Shown here: one piece after another, positions 8,752 through 17,784 of the stretch | Numbering within the stretch: position 1 is the stretch's first letter | Layout of the letters: the number at the start of each line of letters is the position of its first letter | The notes under the pieces: generated by a model | The model's input: only the letters and a program-made list of their open reading frames with translations | The model's database searches: none | What the model was told of the DNA's origin: nothing | Translations under genes and position numbers: made by a program | Source of the DNA: Streptomyces sp. NBC_01233 | GTDB lineage: Bacteria; Actinomycetota; Actinomycetes; Streptomycetales; Streptomycetaceae | DNA length: 64,000 nt | Direction: 5' to 3' | Assembly (NCBI RefSeq): GCF_035989305.1 | Contig: NZ_CP108514.1 | Span: 6,428,501-6,492,500, forward strand

Positions 8752-10227
8752 ATGAGGCATGTCCATTTTCCTGCGCAAAGAGTGGCCGGGGCGGCCCATG
8801 ATTCCGTCGGGTCCGCCCGGCGCCTCGGGGACAAGGCCCGTTGGTACCGCCCGGCCGCCGTCGCCGCCGACTTCTTCGGCGCCGCCCTCCCCGTAGGGCT
8901 CGTCTTCGATGCCGCACAGCAGGTCCGGCCCCTCTACTGCGCCCTTGCCGCCGCCGTGGCGTGGACCGGGGTCCAGGCGCTGCGCCGGCGGTACGCGGCC
9001 CGCGCGCTCGGGGAGTCGCGCGGAGTGCTGCCCGTCGTGCACGACTGGCTGATTCTCATCGGCGTGCTCGCCGTGGCCCGCGTGGTGACCGAGGAGGACA
9101 CGCCCCGGCTGTCCGCTCTCGGAGCCCTGCTGCCGGCCCTGCTCATCACCGTCGCCTGCCACAAACTGACCTATCGTCACCTTTCGGCCGCCCGCCGCGA
9201 GGCCCAGGCCGTGAGCCGGGTCCTCGTCGTCGGCGAGCCCGACGCGGCCGAGGACGTCATCGCGCACCTCGCCGCCCGCACCGACCACCCGTACGTGGTC
9301 GTGGGCGTGGTCCCGGTCGGCTCCGGAGCCCTTTCCAGCGGGGTGCCCGTGGCGGCCCGGCTCGACGAAGCGAAGCCCGAGGCCCCGGCCGGCGACGCCG
9401 CGGCCGTGCTCGGCGCCGTCCGCAGCCACCACGCCGACCTGGTGCTGGTGGCCCCCGGCGTACGGATCACGGGGGAGCGGCTGCGCCGCGTCGCCTGGGC
9501 CCTGCACGACGCCGGGCTGGAACTGGCGGTCTTCGCCGGGCTGGTGGAGGTCTCCGTCAAGCGGCTGGAGACCCTGTCCGCGGGCGGGCTGGCCGTGCTG
9601 CGGGTCGCGCCCCCGGTCGGCCGCGGCGTGCAGACCCTGCTCAAGTCGGCCCTGGACCGGGTGGGAGCCGCGGCCGGACTGCTGCTGCTCGCGCCGGTCT
9701 TCCTCGGGATCGTACTGGCCATCCGCTTCGGCTCGCGCGGTCCGGCCTTCTACCGGCAGCAGCGCATCGGCCGCGACGGGGTCCCGTTCGTCATGTGGAA
9801 GTTCCGCACGATGGTGACGGACGCCGACGCCCGCAAGGACGAGCTGTCCGGGGCGAACGAGAACGACGGCCTGATGTTCAAGATGCGCCGTGACCCCCGG
9901 GTGACCCGGGTGGGCAGGCTGCTGCGCCGCACCTCGCTGGACGAACTGCCGCAGCTGGTCAACGTGCTGACCGGCACCATGTCGCTGGTCGGTCCGCGCC
10001 CGCCGCTGCCGGAGGAGGTGGCCCAGTACGACGAGGTCGAACTGCGGCGGCTCACCGTGCGGCCCGGGATGACCGGGTTGTGGCAGATCAGCGGCAGGTC
10101 CGACCTGTCGTGGGACGAAACGATCCAGCTTGACCTGCAGTACGTCGACAACTGGTCCTTCACCAGCGATGTCGACGTGATGGGCCGTACGCTCCGCGCC
10201 GTCGTCGACGGACGCGGAGCGTACTGA
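8752..10227 (+). CDS. polyprenyl-phosphate sugar-1-phosphate transferase (exopolysaccharide initiation)
   Basis: Transfers a sugar-1-phosphate from a nucleotide sugar to undecaprenyl phosphate, the first membrane step of exopolysaccharide repeat-unit assembly (WbaP/WcaJ class). The 491-residue protein has four to five N-terminal membrane segments, a CoA-binding-like central domain, and the catalytic C-terminal bacterial sugar transferase domain. That domain shows the re-entrant helix region KSALDRVGAAAGLLLLAPVF, FYRQQRIGRDGVPFVMWKFR and the catalytic/basic stretch DELPQLVNVLTGTMSLVGPR. ATG at 8752 follows a weak GGGGGG site; in-frame GTG codons upstream are possible. It opens the polysaccharide locus that runs to about 25.6 kb. 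The sugar it transfers (glucose, galactose or other) cannot be decided from sequence alone. Confidence 0.9.
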   Translation: MRHVHFPAQRVAGAAHDSVGSARRLGDKARWYRPAAVAADFFGAALPVGLVFDAAQQVRPLYCALAAAVAWTGVQALRRRYAARALGESRGVLPVVHDWLILIGVLAVARVVTEEDTPRLSALGALLPALLITVACHKLTYRHLSAARREAQAVSRVLVVGEPDAAEDVIAHLAARTDHPYVVVGVVPVGSGALSSGVPVAARLDEAKPEAPAGDAAAVLGAVRSHHADLVLVAPGVRITGERLRRVAWALHDAGLELAVFAGLVEVSVKRLETLSAGGLAVLRVAPPVGRGVQTLLKSALDRVGAAAGLLLLAPVFLGIVLAIRFGSRGPAFYRQQRIGRDGVPFVMWKFRTMVTDADARKDELSGANENDGLMFKMRRDPRVTRVGRLLRRTSLDELPQLVNVLTGTMSLVGPRPPLPEEVAQYDEVELRRLTVRPGMTGLWQISGRSDLSWDETIQLDLQYVDNWSFTSDVDVMGRTLRAVVDGRGAY

Positions 10228-10257
10228 GGCTCCGGGGTGTCGAGGCCGCCTGTGCGA

Positions 10258-11202
10258 TCAGCTCTGCTCGCGCCACCACTTGTACGTGGCGGCGATCCCG
10301 TCCCGCAGCGGGACGGCGGGCTTCCAGCCGAGCGAGGTCAGGCGGCCGACGTCCAGGAGCTTGCGCGGGGTCCCGTCCGGCTTGGACGTGTCCCAGGCGA
10401 GCCGGCCCTGGAAGCCGGTCACCTCGGCGACCGTCTCGGCCAGTTCCCTGATGGTCAGGTCCTCGCCGCAGCCGATGTTGACCGGCTCGTCGCCGTCGTA
10501 GCTGCCGAGCAGCACGGCGCAGGCGGCGGCCAGGTCGTCCACGTGCAGGAACTCCCGCCGCGGGGTCCCCGAGCCCCACAGGGTGACCTCCTCGCGGCCC
10601 TCGGCGGCGGCCTCGTGGAACCGCCGGATGAGGGCGGGCAGGACGTGCGAGGTCTCCAGGTCGAAGTTGTCGCCCGGGCCGTAGAGGTTCGTGGGCATGG
10701 CCGAGATGTACGAGGCCCCGTACTGCTTGCGGTACGACTGGACCTGGACGATGCCGGCGATCTTCGCGAGGGCGTAGGCCTCGTTGGTCGGCTCCAGCGG
10801 GCCGGTCAGCAGGGCGTCCTCGCGGATGGGCTGCGGGGCCAGCTTCGGGTAGATGCAGGACGAACCGAGGAACAGCAGCCGGCCCACGCCGGCGGCGTGC
10901 GCGCCGCCGATCACGCTGAGCTGGATCTGGAGGTTCTCCTCCAGGAACTGCACCGGGTAGGTGCTGTTGGCCATGATCCCGCCGACCTTGGCGGCGGCCA
11001 GCACGACGGCGTCCGGTCGGACGTCCTTCAGGTACGCACCCGTTGCGGCGGCGTCGCGCAGGTCGAGGTCGGCGCGGCCCCGGGCGAGCACCTCGTGGCC
11101 GTCGGCGGTCAGCCGCCGGGCGACCGCGGACCCCACGAGGCCGCGGTGGCCCGCGACGAAGACGCGGGCGTTCGGGGGCAGGAGCGGCAGCGAACTTGTC
11201 AT
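10258..11202 (-). CDS. fcl: GDP-L-fucose synthase
   Basis: Epimerase/reductase converting GDP-4-keto-6-deoxy-mannose to GDP-L-fucose with NADPH. The 314-residue protein starts with the Rossmann signature VAGHRGLVGSAVAR, has the serine-containing strand FLGSSCIYPK and the short-chain dehydrogenase YxxxK pair in NEAYALAKIAG. The family pattern NLYGPGDNFD also occurs. The ATG at 11202 fits the family N-terminus, although its ribosome site is weak. It is divergent from gmd, which supplies its substrate, and converges on the sugar transferase with 30 bases between stops. A perfect 36-bp palindrome lies just upstream of its start. Together with gmd it implies fucose, or a related 6-deoxyhexose, in the polymer. 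Confidence 0.95.
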   Translation of the reverse strand: MTSSLPLLPPNARVFVAGHRGLVGSAVARRLTADGHEVLARGRADLDLRDAAATGAYLKDVRPDAVVLAAAKVGGIMANSTYPVQFLEENLQIQLSVIGGAHAAGVGRLLFLGSSCIYPKLAPQPIREDALLTGPLEPTNEAYALAKIAGIVQVQSYRKQYGASYISAMPTNLYGPGDNFDLETSHVLPALIRRFHEAAAEGREEVTLWGSGTPRREFLHVDDLAAACAVLLGSYDGDEPVNIGCGEDLTIRELAETVAEVTGFQGRLAWDTSKPDGTPRKLLDVGRLTSLGWKPAVPLRDGIAATYKWWREQS

Positions 11203-11236
11203 ACCGCCGATGATGCCAGTCCGCTCCCGCGGGGGT

Positions 11237-11272
11237 GGCGGTGGTCCGGGCCCGCGGGCCCGGACCACCGCC
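11237..11272. promoter_or_regulatory. perfect 36-bp palindrome between divergent fcl and gmd
   Basis: Bases 11237-11272 are a perfect palindrome: each base pairs with its mirror about the centre of cccgcggg at 11251-11258. Each arm is 18 bases (left arm begins ggcggtggtccgggc). It begins 35 bases upstream of the fcl ATG and ends 215 bases upstream of gmd. Because both genes run away from it, it is not an ordinary downstream terminator. It could be an attenuator in the fcl leader, a cruciform, or a dimeric-regulator site. Confidence 0.6.
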
Positions 11273-11486
11273 GCGCTCCCGCACGGGCCCTGGCGGTCGG
11301 GGTGTGCGGGCGGTGTGTGAGGGGTGTGGAGGAATCCGCCGCAAAGGCGGCTGGACCGGGCGTGTACGGTACGCATCCAGTCCCCGGTTCCGGCCGGTGC
11401 GCCGGGCCGTCTGCCTGCCGGGACCTTGAACGGGTGGGGGCGCCCCGCTCATCACAACTGACCGAAACCATCCCCAGGGGGACCGT

Positions 11487-12500
11487 ATGGGCAAGACCGC
11501 ACTGATCACCGGCGTCACCGGGCAGGACGGCTCGTACCTCGCCGAGCTCCTGCTCTCCAAGGGCTACACGGTGCACGGGCTCGTGCGGCGGTCCTCCAGC
11601 TTCAACACGGAGCGGGTCGACCACATTTACCAGGACCCGCAGACGGCCAACCGGTCCTTCGTCCTGCACCACGCCGACCTCTCCGACGGCGTCGCGCTGG
11701 TGAACCTGCTCCGTGACATACGCCCCGACGAGGTCTACAACCTCGGCGCCCAGTCCCACGTCCGCGTCTCCTTCGACGCCCCGCTCTACACGGGCGACGT
11801 GACCGGCCTCGGCGCGCTGCGGCTGCTGGAGGCCATCCGGGCCAGCGGCGTCGACACCCGCATCTACCAGGCCTCGTCCTCGGAGATGTTCGGGGCCACC
11901 CCGCCCCCGCAGAACGAGGGGACCCCGTTCCACCCGCGCAGCCCGTACGGCGCCGCGAAGGTCTTCGCGTACTGGACCACGGTGAACTACCGCGAGGCGT
12001 ACGACATGTTCGCCGTCAACGGGATCCTCTTCAACCACGAGTCCCCGCGCCGCGGCGAGACCTTCGTGACCCGCAAGATCACCCGCGCGGTCGCCCGCAT
12101 CAAGGCCGGTCTCCAGGACCACCTCTACCTCGGCAACCTCGACGCGGTGCGCGACTGGGGCTACGCCCCCGAGTACGTGGACGCCATGTGGCGGATGCTG
12201 CAGCAGGACGAGCCCACCGACTACGTCGTCGCCACCGGCGTGGCCGCGACCGTCCGCGAGTTCGTCGAGTCGTCCTTCTCGCACGCCGGTCTCGACTGGA
12301 ACGAGCACGTGCGCTACGACGCCAAGTACGAGCGTCCCAGCGAGGTCGACGCCCTCATCGGCGACGCCTCGAAGGCCCATGACCTGCTTGGCTGGAAGCC
12401 ATCGGTCCTGGTGGCGGAGCTGGCGCAGATCATGGTCGACGCCGACATTCGTCAAGTCGAGGACCAGCTGGCGGGCGTGACGGTCCGTATCGACCGCTGA
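11487..12500 (+). CDS. gmd: GDP-mannose 4,6-dehydratase
   Basis: Converts GDP-D-mannose to GDP-4-keto-6-deoxy-D-mannose, the committed step to GDP-L-fucose. The 337-residue protein has the extended short-chain dehydrogenase signatures [12 protein letters not shown] at the N-terminus, the active-site SSSEMFG, the YxxxK pair in [14 protein letters not shown], and the family-specific [18 protein letters not shown]. Start ATG 11487 follows AGGGGGA by 4 bases. It is full length. It is transcribed away from fcl, so the two pathway enzymes share a control region instead of forming the usual gmd-fcl operon. Supply of GDP-mannose must come from genes outside this window. Confidence 0.96.
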   Translation: MGKTALITGVTGQDGSYLAELLLSKGYTVHGLVRRSSSFNTERVDHIYQDPQTANRSFVLHHADLSDGVALVNLLRDIRPDEVYNLGAQSHVRVSFDAPLYTGDVTGLGALRLLEAIRASGVDTRIYQASSSEMFGATPPPQNEGTPFHPRSPYGAAKVFAYWTTVNYREAYDMFAVNGILFNHESPRRGETFVTRKITRAVARIKAGLQDHLYLGNLDAVRDWGYAPEYVDAMWRMLQQDEPTDYVVATGVAATVREFVESSFSHAGLDWNEHVRYDAKYERPSEVDALIGDASKAHDLLGWKPSVLVAELAQIMVDADIRQVEDQLAGVTVRIDR

Positions 12501-12648
12501 GGCCTTATATTTCCCCTACGATTTGCCGTGTCCCGGTCATTCGTGCACTTCTCTGCAGGTGTGGTCGGGGTAAACCTGCCATATGTCCGTTGCGCACCCT
12601 CAATGCTGAACCGTTGATTCCAAGTTGGTATGCAATGGGTCAAGAGGG

Positions 12649-12678
12649 GTGACCAGGCCCTCGCGTGAGCCCTAGTCT
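12649..12678 (+). promoter_or_regulatory. possible sigma-70 type promoter of the LamG protein gene
   Basis: A gtgacc hexamer at 12649-12654 and tagtct at 12673-12678, spaced 18 bases, resemble the HrdB-type consensus (TTGACN, TANNNT). Transcription would start about 60 bases ahead of the ATG at 12745. The match is modest. Confidence 0.3.
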
Positions 12679-12744
12679 TCGCCCGTACATATGGCTGTTC
12701 GGATAGTTCCAGCCATCAAACCGGGCGATTGCCCTGGGGGGCTC

Positions 12745-15522
12745 ATGCGTAGATCCAGAGGGCTGACTGCTGCCCTCGTCCTGTCACTGGCCGGTGCCGG
12801 CACCGGCATAGGCCTGGTGTTGATGCCTCAGGCGTCCGCCATCACGCCGCCGGTGGCATTCACCGCCGACGAACTGCCCACCTGGCAGCCCGACGGCATC
12901 GTCTTTGCGATGGCCCAGGCGAACGGCACGGTCTTCGCCGGCGGTACCTTCTCGGCGGTCCGTCCGCCCGAGGGCGCCGCGGGAGCCGAGCAGGAGGCCG
13001 TGAACTTCGTCGCGCTCGACGCCGCGACGGGCCAGCCCACCGCCTGCAAGCTCGCCTTCACCGTCGGCGACGGCACGGCGACCGTGCGCACCCTGGTCGT
13101 CTCCAAGGACAAGAAGACCCTGTACGCGGGCGGCTACTTCGGCGCCGTCAACGGCACCCCGGTCTCCAGCCTCGCGGCGATCGACATCGCGAGCTGCACC
13201 CCCAAGGCATCGTTCCACCCGGGCTTCCCCGCCACCGTGCGCGGGCTCGCCGTCACCGACGACACCCTGTACGCGGCCGGCGACTTCAACGCCGTCGACG
13301 GCCAGACCCGCGAGCGGTTCGCCGCCGTGGACGCCGGCACCGGTGCGCTCAAGCCCTTCGTCGCCAACGTCGACGAGCCGGGCCGCGCGGTCGAGGTCAC
13401 CCCCGACGGCAAGAACGTGCTGCTGGGCGGCGACTTCTTCACCGTCAACGGCTCCGACAGCCACGCCCTGGCCGTGGTCAACGCCACCACGGGCGCGGTC
13501 ACCAAGACGTACAGCAACATCCCGTCGAACTCGGTCGTCAAGGACATCTCCACCGACGACGCGGGCTTCTACACGGGCAACGAGGGCTCCGGCGGCGGCG
13601 TCTTCGACGGCCGCATCGGCCTGCGCCTCAGCGACTTCAGCGAGAAGTGGCGCGACCGCTGCCTCGGCGCCACCCAGTTCGTCCTGCCCTACGAGGGAGT
13701 GCTCTACAGCTCCTCGCACGCGCACAACTGCTCCAGCGAGCTGGAGTTCCCCGACGGCAAGCGGCACTTCCTGCTGGCCCAGCCGACCAACCACGAAGGC
13801 GCCGCCCCCGCGCCCGTGGACGGATTCGTGCGCGGCCCCGGCAAGCTCGGCTGGCACCCCACCGCCAACGACGGCCTCGGCGAGGGCATCGGCCCGCGCG
13901 TCATGGCCGTGGCCGACAAGAACGACGTCAAGTACATGTGGGTCGGCGGTGAGTTCACCCTCATCAACGGCAAGGCGCAGCAGGGCCTGACCCGCTTCGC
14001 CTCCACCGGCGACGTCGGCGCCCCGACCACCCCGGTGGCCAGCGCCGCGAGCGTCAAGCCCGGCGAGGCCCAGATCCGCTGGCGCACCAGCTACGACGCG
14101 GACGACAGCAAGCTGACGTACCGCATCTACCGCAACGGCTCGGCCACCCCGGCCGCGACGGTCACCGCCAGCTCGCTGGAGTGGGAGCGCCCGCAGGCCT
14201 CCTGGACCGACGCCACGGTCAAGGCCGGCCAGACGTACACCTACCGGGTGACCGCGACCGACGACGCCGGCAACACCAGCGCCCTGTCGGCCGTCGCCCC
14301 GGTGACGATCCCGACCTCGGTCCAGTCGTACCCGAACCAGGTCCGCGCGGACGGCGCCAACCTGTACTGGCGCTACGACGACACCGTCAGCCCGTACGTG
14401 GCCGACTCCTCCAACGGTGGCAACACCAGCGGTGTCCAGCTCAACGCCCCGGCCCTGCGCCAGACGCCCGGCGCGGTCTCCGGCGCCAGCACGGCGATGG
14501 GCTTCAACGGAACCAGCCAGCAGGTGCACGGCGACCGCCGTCAGACGGTCGGCAACACGTTCACCGTCGAGACCTGGTTCAAGACGAACACCACGCGCGG
14601 CGGCAAGCTGATCGGCTTCGGCAACAACACCACGCGCAACAGCGGCTCGTTCGACCGGCACATCTACATGACCAACACCGGACGCCTCGTCTTCGGTGTC
14701 TACAACGGCTCGGCCCGCACCGTCTCCACGGGTCTGTTCGAGACGTACAACGACAACAAGTGGCACCACGTGGTCGGCACCCAGGGCCCCGGCGGCATCA
14801 CGCTGTACGTCGACGGCCAGAGCAAGGGCTCGCTGAACGCCACCAGCAACGCCACCTACGCGGGCTACTGGCACGCCGGCGGTGACAACCTCTCCGGTTG
14901 GCCGACCCGCCCGACGAGCAACTTCTTCGCCGGTCAGCTCGACGAGACGGCCGTCTACCCGACGGCGCTCACCCAGGCCCAGGTCAAGAACCACTTCGAC
15001 CTGGCCAAGGCTCCCACCGACTCGGTCTCCGCGGTCAAGGCGACCGAGGACACCTACATCAACCAGGGTGCCCCGAGCACGGCCTACGGCACGTCCACCT
15101 CGCTCGCGGTGCGCGGCACCTCGGCGTACGAGACGTACCTGCGCTTCGACCTGCCGGCCGCCCCGGCCGGCCAGGTCCTGAAGTCCGCCTCGCTGCAGAT
15201 CAAGACCTCCACGCAGGCGGGCGCCGGCACCGCCGACACCGTCTCCGTGGTCCCGGTCACCGGCACCTGGAGCGGCGCGGGCACCACCTTCAACACCAAG
15301 CCCACCCTCGGCACCACCCCGCTCGGCAGCATCGCGGGCGTGCCGGACGGCTCGGCGGTGCACAGCGTCGAGCTGGACACCACCGCGCTCTCCGCGGTGC
15401 TGGGCGGCAGCTACAGCCTGGGCCTGACGAGCACGGGCACCGACCCGCTGTGGATCTGGTCCTCGGAGTCCACGGCGGCGGAGGGCACTCCGCAGCTGGT
15501 TCTGACCTTCGGCGCGAAGTAG
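12745..15522 (+). CDS. large secreted beta-propeller / FnIII / LamG / DNRLRE protein
   Basis: A 925-residue exported protein with no catalytic domain I can recognise. Signal peptide 1-32; a propeller-like N-terminal half (about 35-425) with repeated strands such as LYAGGYFGAVNG, LYAAGDFNAVDG and VLLGGDFFTVNG; a fibronectin type III domain (about 427-525); a LamG/concanavalin-like lectin domain (about 530-750, with FTVETWFKTN and WHHVVGTQGPGGITLYVDG); and a C-terminal DNRLRE domain (about 760-925, with ETYLRFDLPA), a fold associated with carbohydrate binding. Start ATG 12745 behind CTGGGGGG. It sits between gmd and the glycosyltransferase genes, so a role in binding, anchoring or processing the polymer is likely but inferred. 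Composition matches neighbours. Confidence 0.88.
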   Translation: MRRSRGLTAALVLSLAGAGTGIGLVLMPQASAITPPVAFTADELPTWQPDGIVFAMAQANGTVFAGGTFSAVRPPEGAAGAEQEAVNFVALDAATGQPTACKLAFTVGDGTATVRTLVVSKDKKTLYAGGYFGAVNGTPVSSLAAIDIASCTPKASFHPGFPATVRGLAVTDDTLYAAGDFNAVDGQTRERFAAVDAGTGALKPFVANVDEPGRAVEVTPDGKNVLLGGDFFTVNGSDSHALAVVNATTGAVTKTYSNIPSNSVVKDISTDDAGFYTGNEGSGGGVFDGRIGLRLSDFSEKWRDRCLGATQFVLPYEGVLYSSSHAHNCSSELEFPDGKRHFLLAQPTNHEGAAPAPVDGFVRGPGKLGWHPTANDGLGEGIGPRVMAVADKNDVKYMWVGGEFTLINGKAQQGLTRFASTGDVGAPTTPVASAASVKPGEAQIRWRTSYDADDSKLTYRIYRNGSATPAATVTASSLEWERPQASWTDATVKAGQTYTYRVTATDDAGNTSALSAVAPVTIPTSVQSYPNQVRADGANLYWRYDDTVSPYVADSSNGGNTSGVQLNAPALRQTPGAVSGASTAMGFNGTSQQVHGDRRQTVGNTFTVETWFKTNTTRGGKLIGFGNNTTRNSGSFDRHIYMTNTGRLVFGVYNGSARTVSTGLFETYNDNKWHHVVGTQGPGGITLYVDGQSKGSLNATSNATYAGYWHAGGDNLSGWPTRPTSNFFAGQLDETAVYPTALTQAQVKNHFDLAKAPTDSVSAVKATEDTYINQGAPSTAYGTSTSLAVRGTSAYETYLRFDLPAAPAGQVLKSASLQIKTSTQAGAGTADTVSVVPVTGTWSGAGTTFNTKPTLGTTPLGSIAGVPDGSAVHSVELDTTALSAVLGGSYSLGLTSTGTDPLWIWSSESTAAEGTPQLVLTFGAK

Positions 15523-15551
15523 CGACCACCGAAGCAACCGCCTGACGGCGT

Positions 15552-15583
15552 GCGGGGCCCGGCTCTACGTGGCCGGGCCCCGC
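15552..15583 (+). terminator. hairpin terminator after the LamG protein gene
   Basis: Perfect 12-base stem, gcggggcccggc (15552-15563) pairing with gccgggccccgc (15572-15583), with an 8-base loop. It begins 30 bases beyond the stop codon. Confidence 0.8.
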
Positions 15584-15623
15584 TCGCCTGTCCCACCCCT
15601 GTAAGTAGTACGGGAGCCATCCG

Positions 15624-16301
15624 ATGTACCGACGCTCCGCGGCGGCCGCTGTCCTGCTGACCGCCGCCCTGACCCTGACCGCCTGCAGTTCGGGCGGGGA
15701 CGACTCCGGGGTGAAGGCGAAGCCTCCGGCCTCGTCGGCGGCCCCCGATCCCGCGGACACCCCGGCCACCCCGGCCGCGGCGGATCCCGCGGCCGACGCG
15801 AAGCCGACGGGCCCGGTCCTCCCCGACGCGAAGCTCACCCCGAAGACGGGCAGCTTCACGGAGCAGGAGAAGAAGTACCTGAGCGGGCGGGTCCCCGAGA
15901 AGATGGACCCGGCGGCCGTCCTGCAGACGGGCCAGGAGGCCTGCCAGCGGGTGGCGCGCACCGCGAAGCGCGACAAGGACGCCGCGACCGGGGCCGTCAT
16001 CACCGGGGAGATCCCGGGTGCCAAGGACGCGATCACCTACCTGTGCCCGGACCAGAAGCCGGTCCTCGCCGCGGCGGAGAAGGGCTTCGCCGAAGGCCCC
16101 AGGAAGTCGCCCGCGGCGGGCAGCTACCGGGCGCTGACCCAGGCCGTGAACTGCACCTGGGACGCCAAGGGCAAGGACGGTTCCGTCCTCGCCTCGGGCC
16201 CCGAGGCCCCGCTCAAGGCCGGCGACAAGATCACGGCGACCATCCCGGCGGGCACGGCGGAGTTCAACTCCTCCGGCTGCTACGCCTGGATCCCCGCGTA
16301 G
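15624..16301 (+). CDS. putative lipoprotein, unknown function
   Basis: A 225-residue exported protein. The N-terminus MYRRSAAAAVLLTAALTLTAC ends in the lipobox LTAC (Cys 21), followed by a Ser/Gly/Pro/Ala-rich linker to about residue 60. The mature part contains three further cysteines (EACQRVA, TYLCPDQ, NCTWD) plus a final one (SGCYAW), which could form two disulfides. The start ATG 15624 follows GGGAG. It is flanked by terminators on both sides, so it is probably its own transcription unit. I recognise no family. Position within the polysaccharide locus is the only functional hint. Confidence 0.8.
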   Translation: MYRRSAAAAVLLTAALTLTACSSGGDDSGVKAKPPASSAAPDPADTPATPAAADPAADAKPTGPVLPDAKLTPKTGSFTEQEKKYLSGRVPEKMDPAAVLQTGQEACQRVARTAKRDKDAATGAVITGEIPGAKDAITYLCPDQKPVLAAAEKGFAEGPRKSPAAGSYRALTQAVNCTWDAKGKDGSVLASGPEAPLKAGDKITATIPAGTAEFNSSGCYAWIPA

Positions 16302-16326
16302 CACCGCGAACGCCCGCAGAGGCAAG

Positions 16327-16368
16327 AACGCCCCCGAGGACCGGACTCCCGGCCCCCGGGGGCGTTTT
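16327..16368 (+). terminator. rho-independent terminator with T-run
   Basis: Ten-base stem aacgcccccg (16327-16336) pairing with cgggggcgtt (16357-16366), followed immediately by tttt. It is one of the few classical intrinsic terminators in the window and lies 25 bases after the lipoprotein stop codon. Confidence 0.88.
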
Positions 16369-16425
16369 CGTGCTCCGGACCCGGGTAGCCGCGCGGTCAC
16401 AGCCACGACGGCGGAAGGCAGGCTC

Positions 16426-16641
16426 ATGGGCATCGGTGGATGCATCGTTCTGATCGTGGTGGGTGCCATCCTCACCTTCGCCAGCGACTGGGAGATGGAG
16501 AGCGTCAACCTCGACCTGGTCGGTCTGATCATGATGGCGGTGGGCGGGATCGGCCTCGCCGTGTACACCAGCATCTACAAGCGGCGCCGGACCGCGGGCG
16601 CGATACCCGTGGTGGAGGAACACCGCTGCGACGTCATCTGA
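16426..16641 (+). CDS. small two-helix membrane protein (DUF6458-like)
   Basis: A 71-residue protein with two hydrophobic helices (about 3-19, GIGGCIVLIVVGAILTFA, and about 31-49, LVGLIMMAVGGIGLAVYTS) separated by an acidic DWEMESVNLDL loop, then a basic YKRRR segment and a hydrophilic tail. This layout is widespread in actinobacteria as small DUF6458-type proteins; the family name is from memory of the pattern. The ATG 16426 lies behind GGAAGGCAGG. It ends 15 bases before the convergent stop of the glycosyltransferase gene. Function unknown. Confidence 0.75.
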   Translation: MGIGGCIVLIVVGAILTFASDWEMESVNLDLVGLIMMAVGGIGLAVYTSIYKRRRTAGAIPVVEEHRCDVI

Positions 16642-16656
16642 CGCCGCGGCAGGGCC

Positions 16657-17784
16657 TCACGCGCGCAGCGCGCCCTCGTACACCGGGAGCAGGGTGTCCA
16701 GGACCGCGTCCATGGAGAAGGAGTCCGCGGCCAGTTTGCGGGCCGACAGCGAGGCTTCGCGGTTGGCCGCCGGGTCCAGCAGGGCCAGGACGGCCGCGGC
16801 GACGCCCGCCGGGCCCGGATCCACCGCGTGCCCCGCACCGGCCCCGGCGACGTCGCGGGCCAGGCCGTTGGAGTGCGTGACCACCGAGGGGACGCCCACC
16901 GAGAGCGCCTCCAGCACCGACATCGGGAACGGCTCGTCCACCGAGGGCAGCACGTACACGTGGGCCCGGCGCAGCTCCGCCAGGACCTCCGCGCTGGACA
17001 GCGCCCCCGGGACCGTGAACCGGTCCGTCAGGCCCAGCGCCCCGATCCGGGCGCGTACGGCCCCCAACTCGCCCTCGTCCGGGCCCGCGACCACGAAGTG
17101 CGCGTCCGGGTGCGCCGCCAGGACCGCCGGGGCCGCGTCCACGAAGTCCACCGGCCGCTTGCGGGCCTGCAGGCGCGCCGAGTACAGGATCCGCGGCGGG
17201 CCGACCGGCTGCGGGCGCTCCTCCTGCGCCGGGGTTCCGTTGACCAGGCGGACCGCGTGGGCCAGCGGCGCGCCCACCACTGCGTCCAGGCCCTCCCGCT
17301 CGTGCGGGGTCAGGTACAGCAGCGCGTCCGCGCCGCGCAGCAGCCGGCGTACCGCCACCGCGTCCAGCACCTTGGCGAGCAGCTTCTCGCTCGGGTCCAC
17401 CATCCCGTGGGTCTGCAGCACCAGGGGCTTGCCCGCCCGCAGCGCAGCCAGGGCCACCGGCAGGGTCACCAGGTCCCGGGCCAGGTGGACGTGGACGAGG
17501 TCCGCGTCGCGCACGAGGCGCCCGGCCGAGGCCAGCAGCGCCGGCGAGGTCATACCGCTGAAGCCGAGGGGGAGCAGGCGGCGGGCCGGGAACAGCTTCG
17601 CCGGTACGCCCTCCACCGAGGTGGGCCACTCGTTGAAGCCCTCGCCCAGGGCGAGCAGCCGCGCCTCGTGGCCCCGGGAGCGCAGCCCCTTCGCCAGGTT
17701 CAGCGCGACCCGGACCGGCCCGCCGAAGGCGTGCGAGGGGGAGTGCAGGGTGACGGCGTGCAGCACGCTCAGCGGGGTGCTCAC
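16657..17784 (-). CDS. GT4 family glycosyltransferase
   Basis: A 375-residue retaining glycosyltransferase with GT-B fold. The N-terminal domain begins VLHAVTLHSPSHAFGGPVRV, placing a glycine-rich acceptor loop near residue 20. The C-terminal nucleotide-sugar domain has RILYSARLQARKRPVDFV and the GT4 E-x7-E motif EPFPMSVLE followed by VGVPSVVTHSNG. The GTG start at 17784 overlaps the TGA of the upstream acetyltransferase gene in a GTGA junction, which indicates translational coupling and fixes the start. It presumably adds one sugar to the lipid-linked repeat unit at the inner membrane face. Donor and acceptor are unknown. Confidence 0.9.
   Translation of the reverse strand: MSTPLSVLHAVTLHSPSHAFGGPVRVALNLAKGLRSRGHEARLLALGEGFNEWPTSVEGVPAKLFPARRLLPLGFSGMTSPALLASAGRLVRDADLVHVHLARDLVTLPVALAALRAGKPLVLQTHGMVDPSEKLLAKVLDAVAVRRLLRGADALLYLTPHEREGLDAVVGAPLAHAVRLVNGTPAQEERPQPVGPPRILYSARLQARKRPVDFVDAAPAVLAAHPDAHFVVAGPDEGELGAVRARIGALGLTDRFTVPGALSSAEVLAELRRAHVYVLPSVDEPFPMSVLEALSVGVPSVVTHSNGLARDVAGAGAGHAVDPGPAGVAAAVLALLDPAANREASLSARKLAADSFSMDAVLDTLLPVYEGALRA

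Noticed and set aside
5745..8801. Very long open frame (over 1000 codons) on the plus strand
   Set aside because: It lies opposite the M4 peptidase, is made of Val/Gly/Arg/Ala repeats without domains, and follows third-position GC of the real gene.
12784..15537. About 900-codon open frame on the minus strand
   Set aside because: Antisense shadow of the LamG protein gene, with Gly/Val/Arg/Ala bias and no signal or family features.
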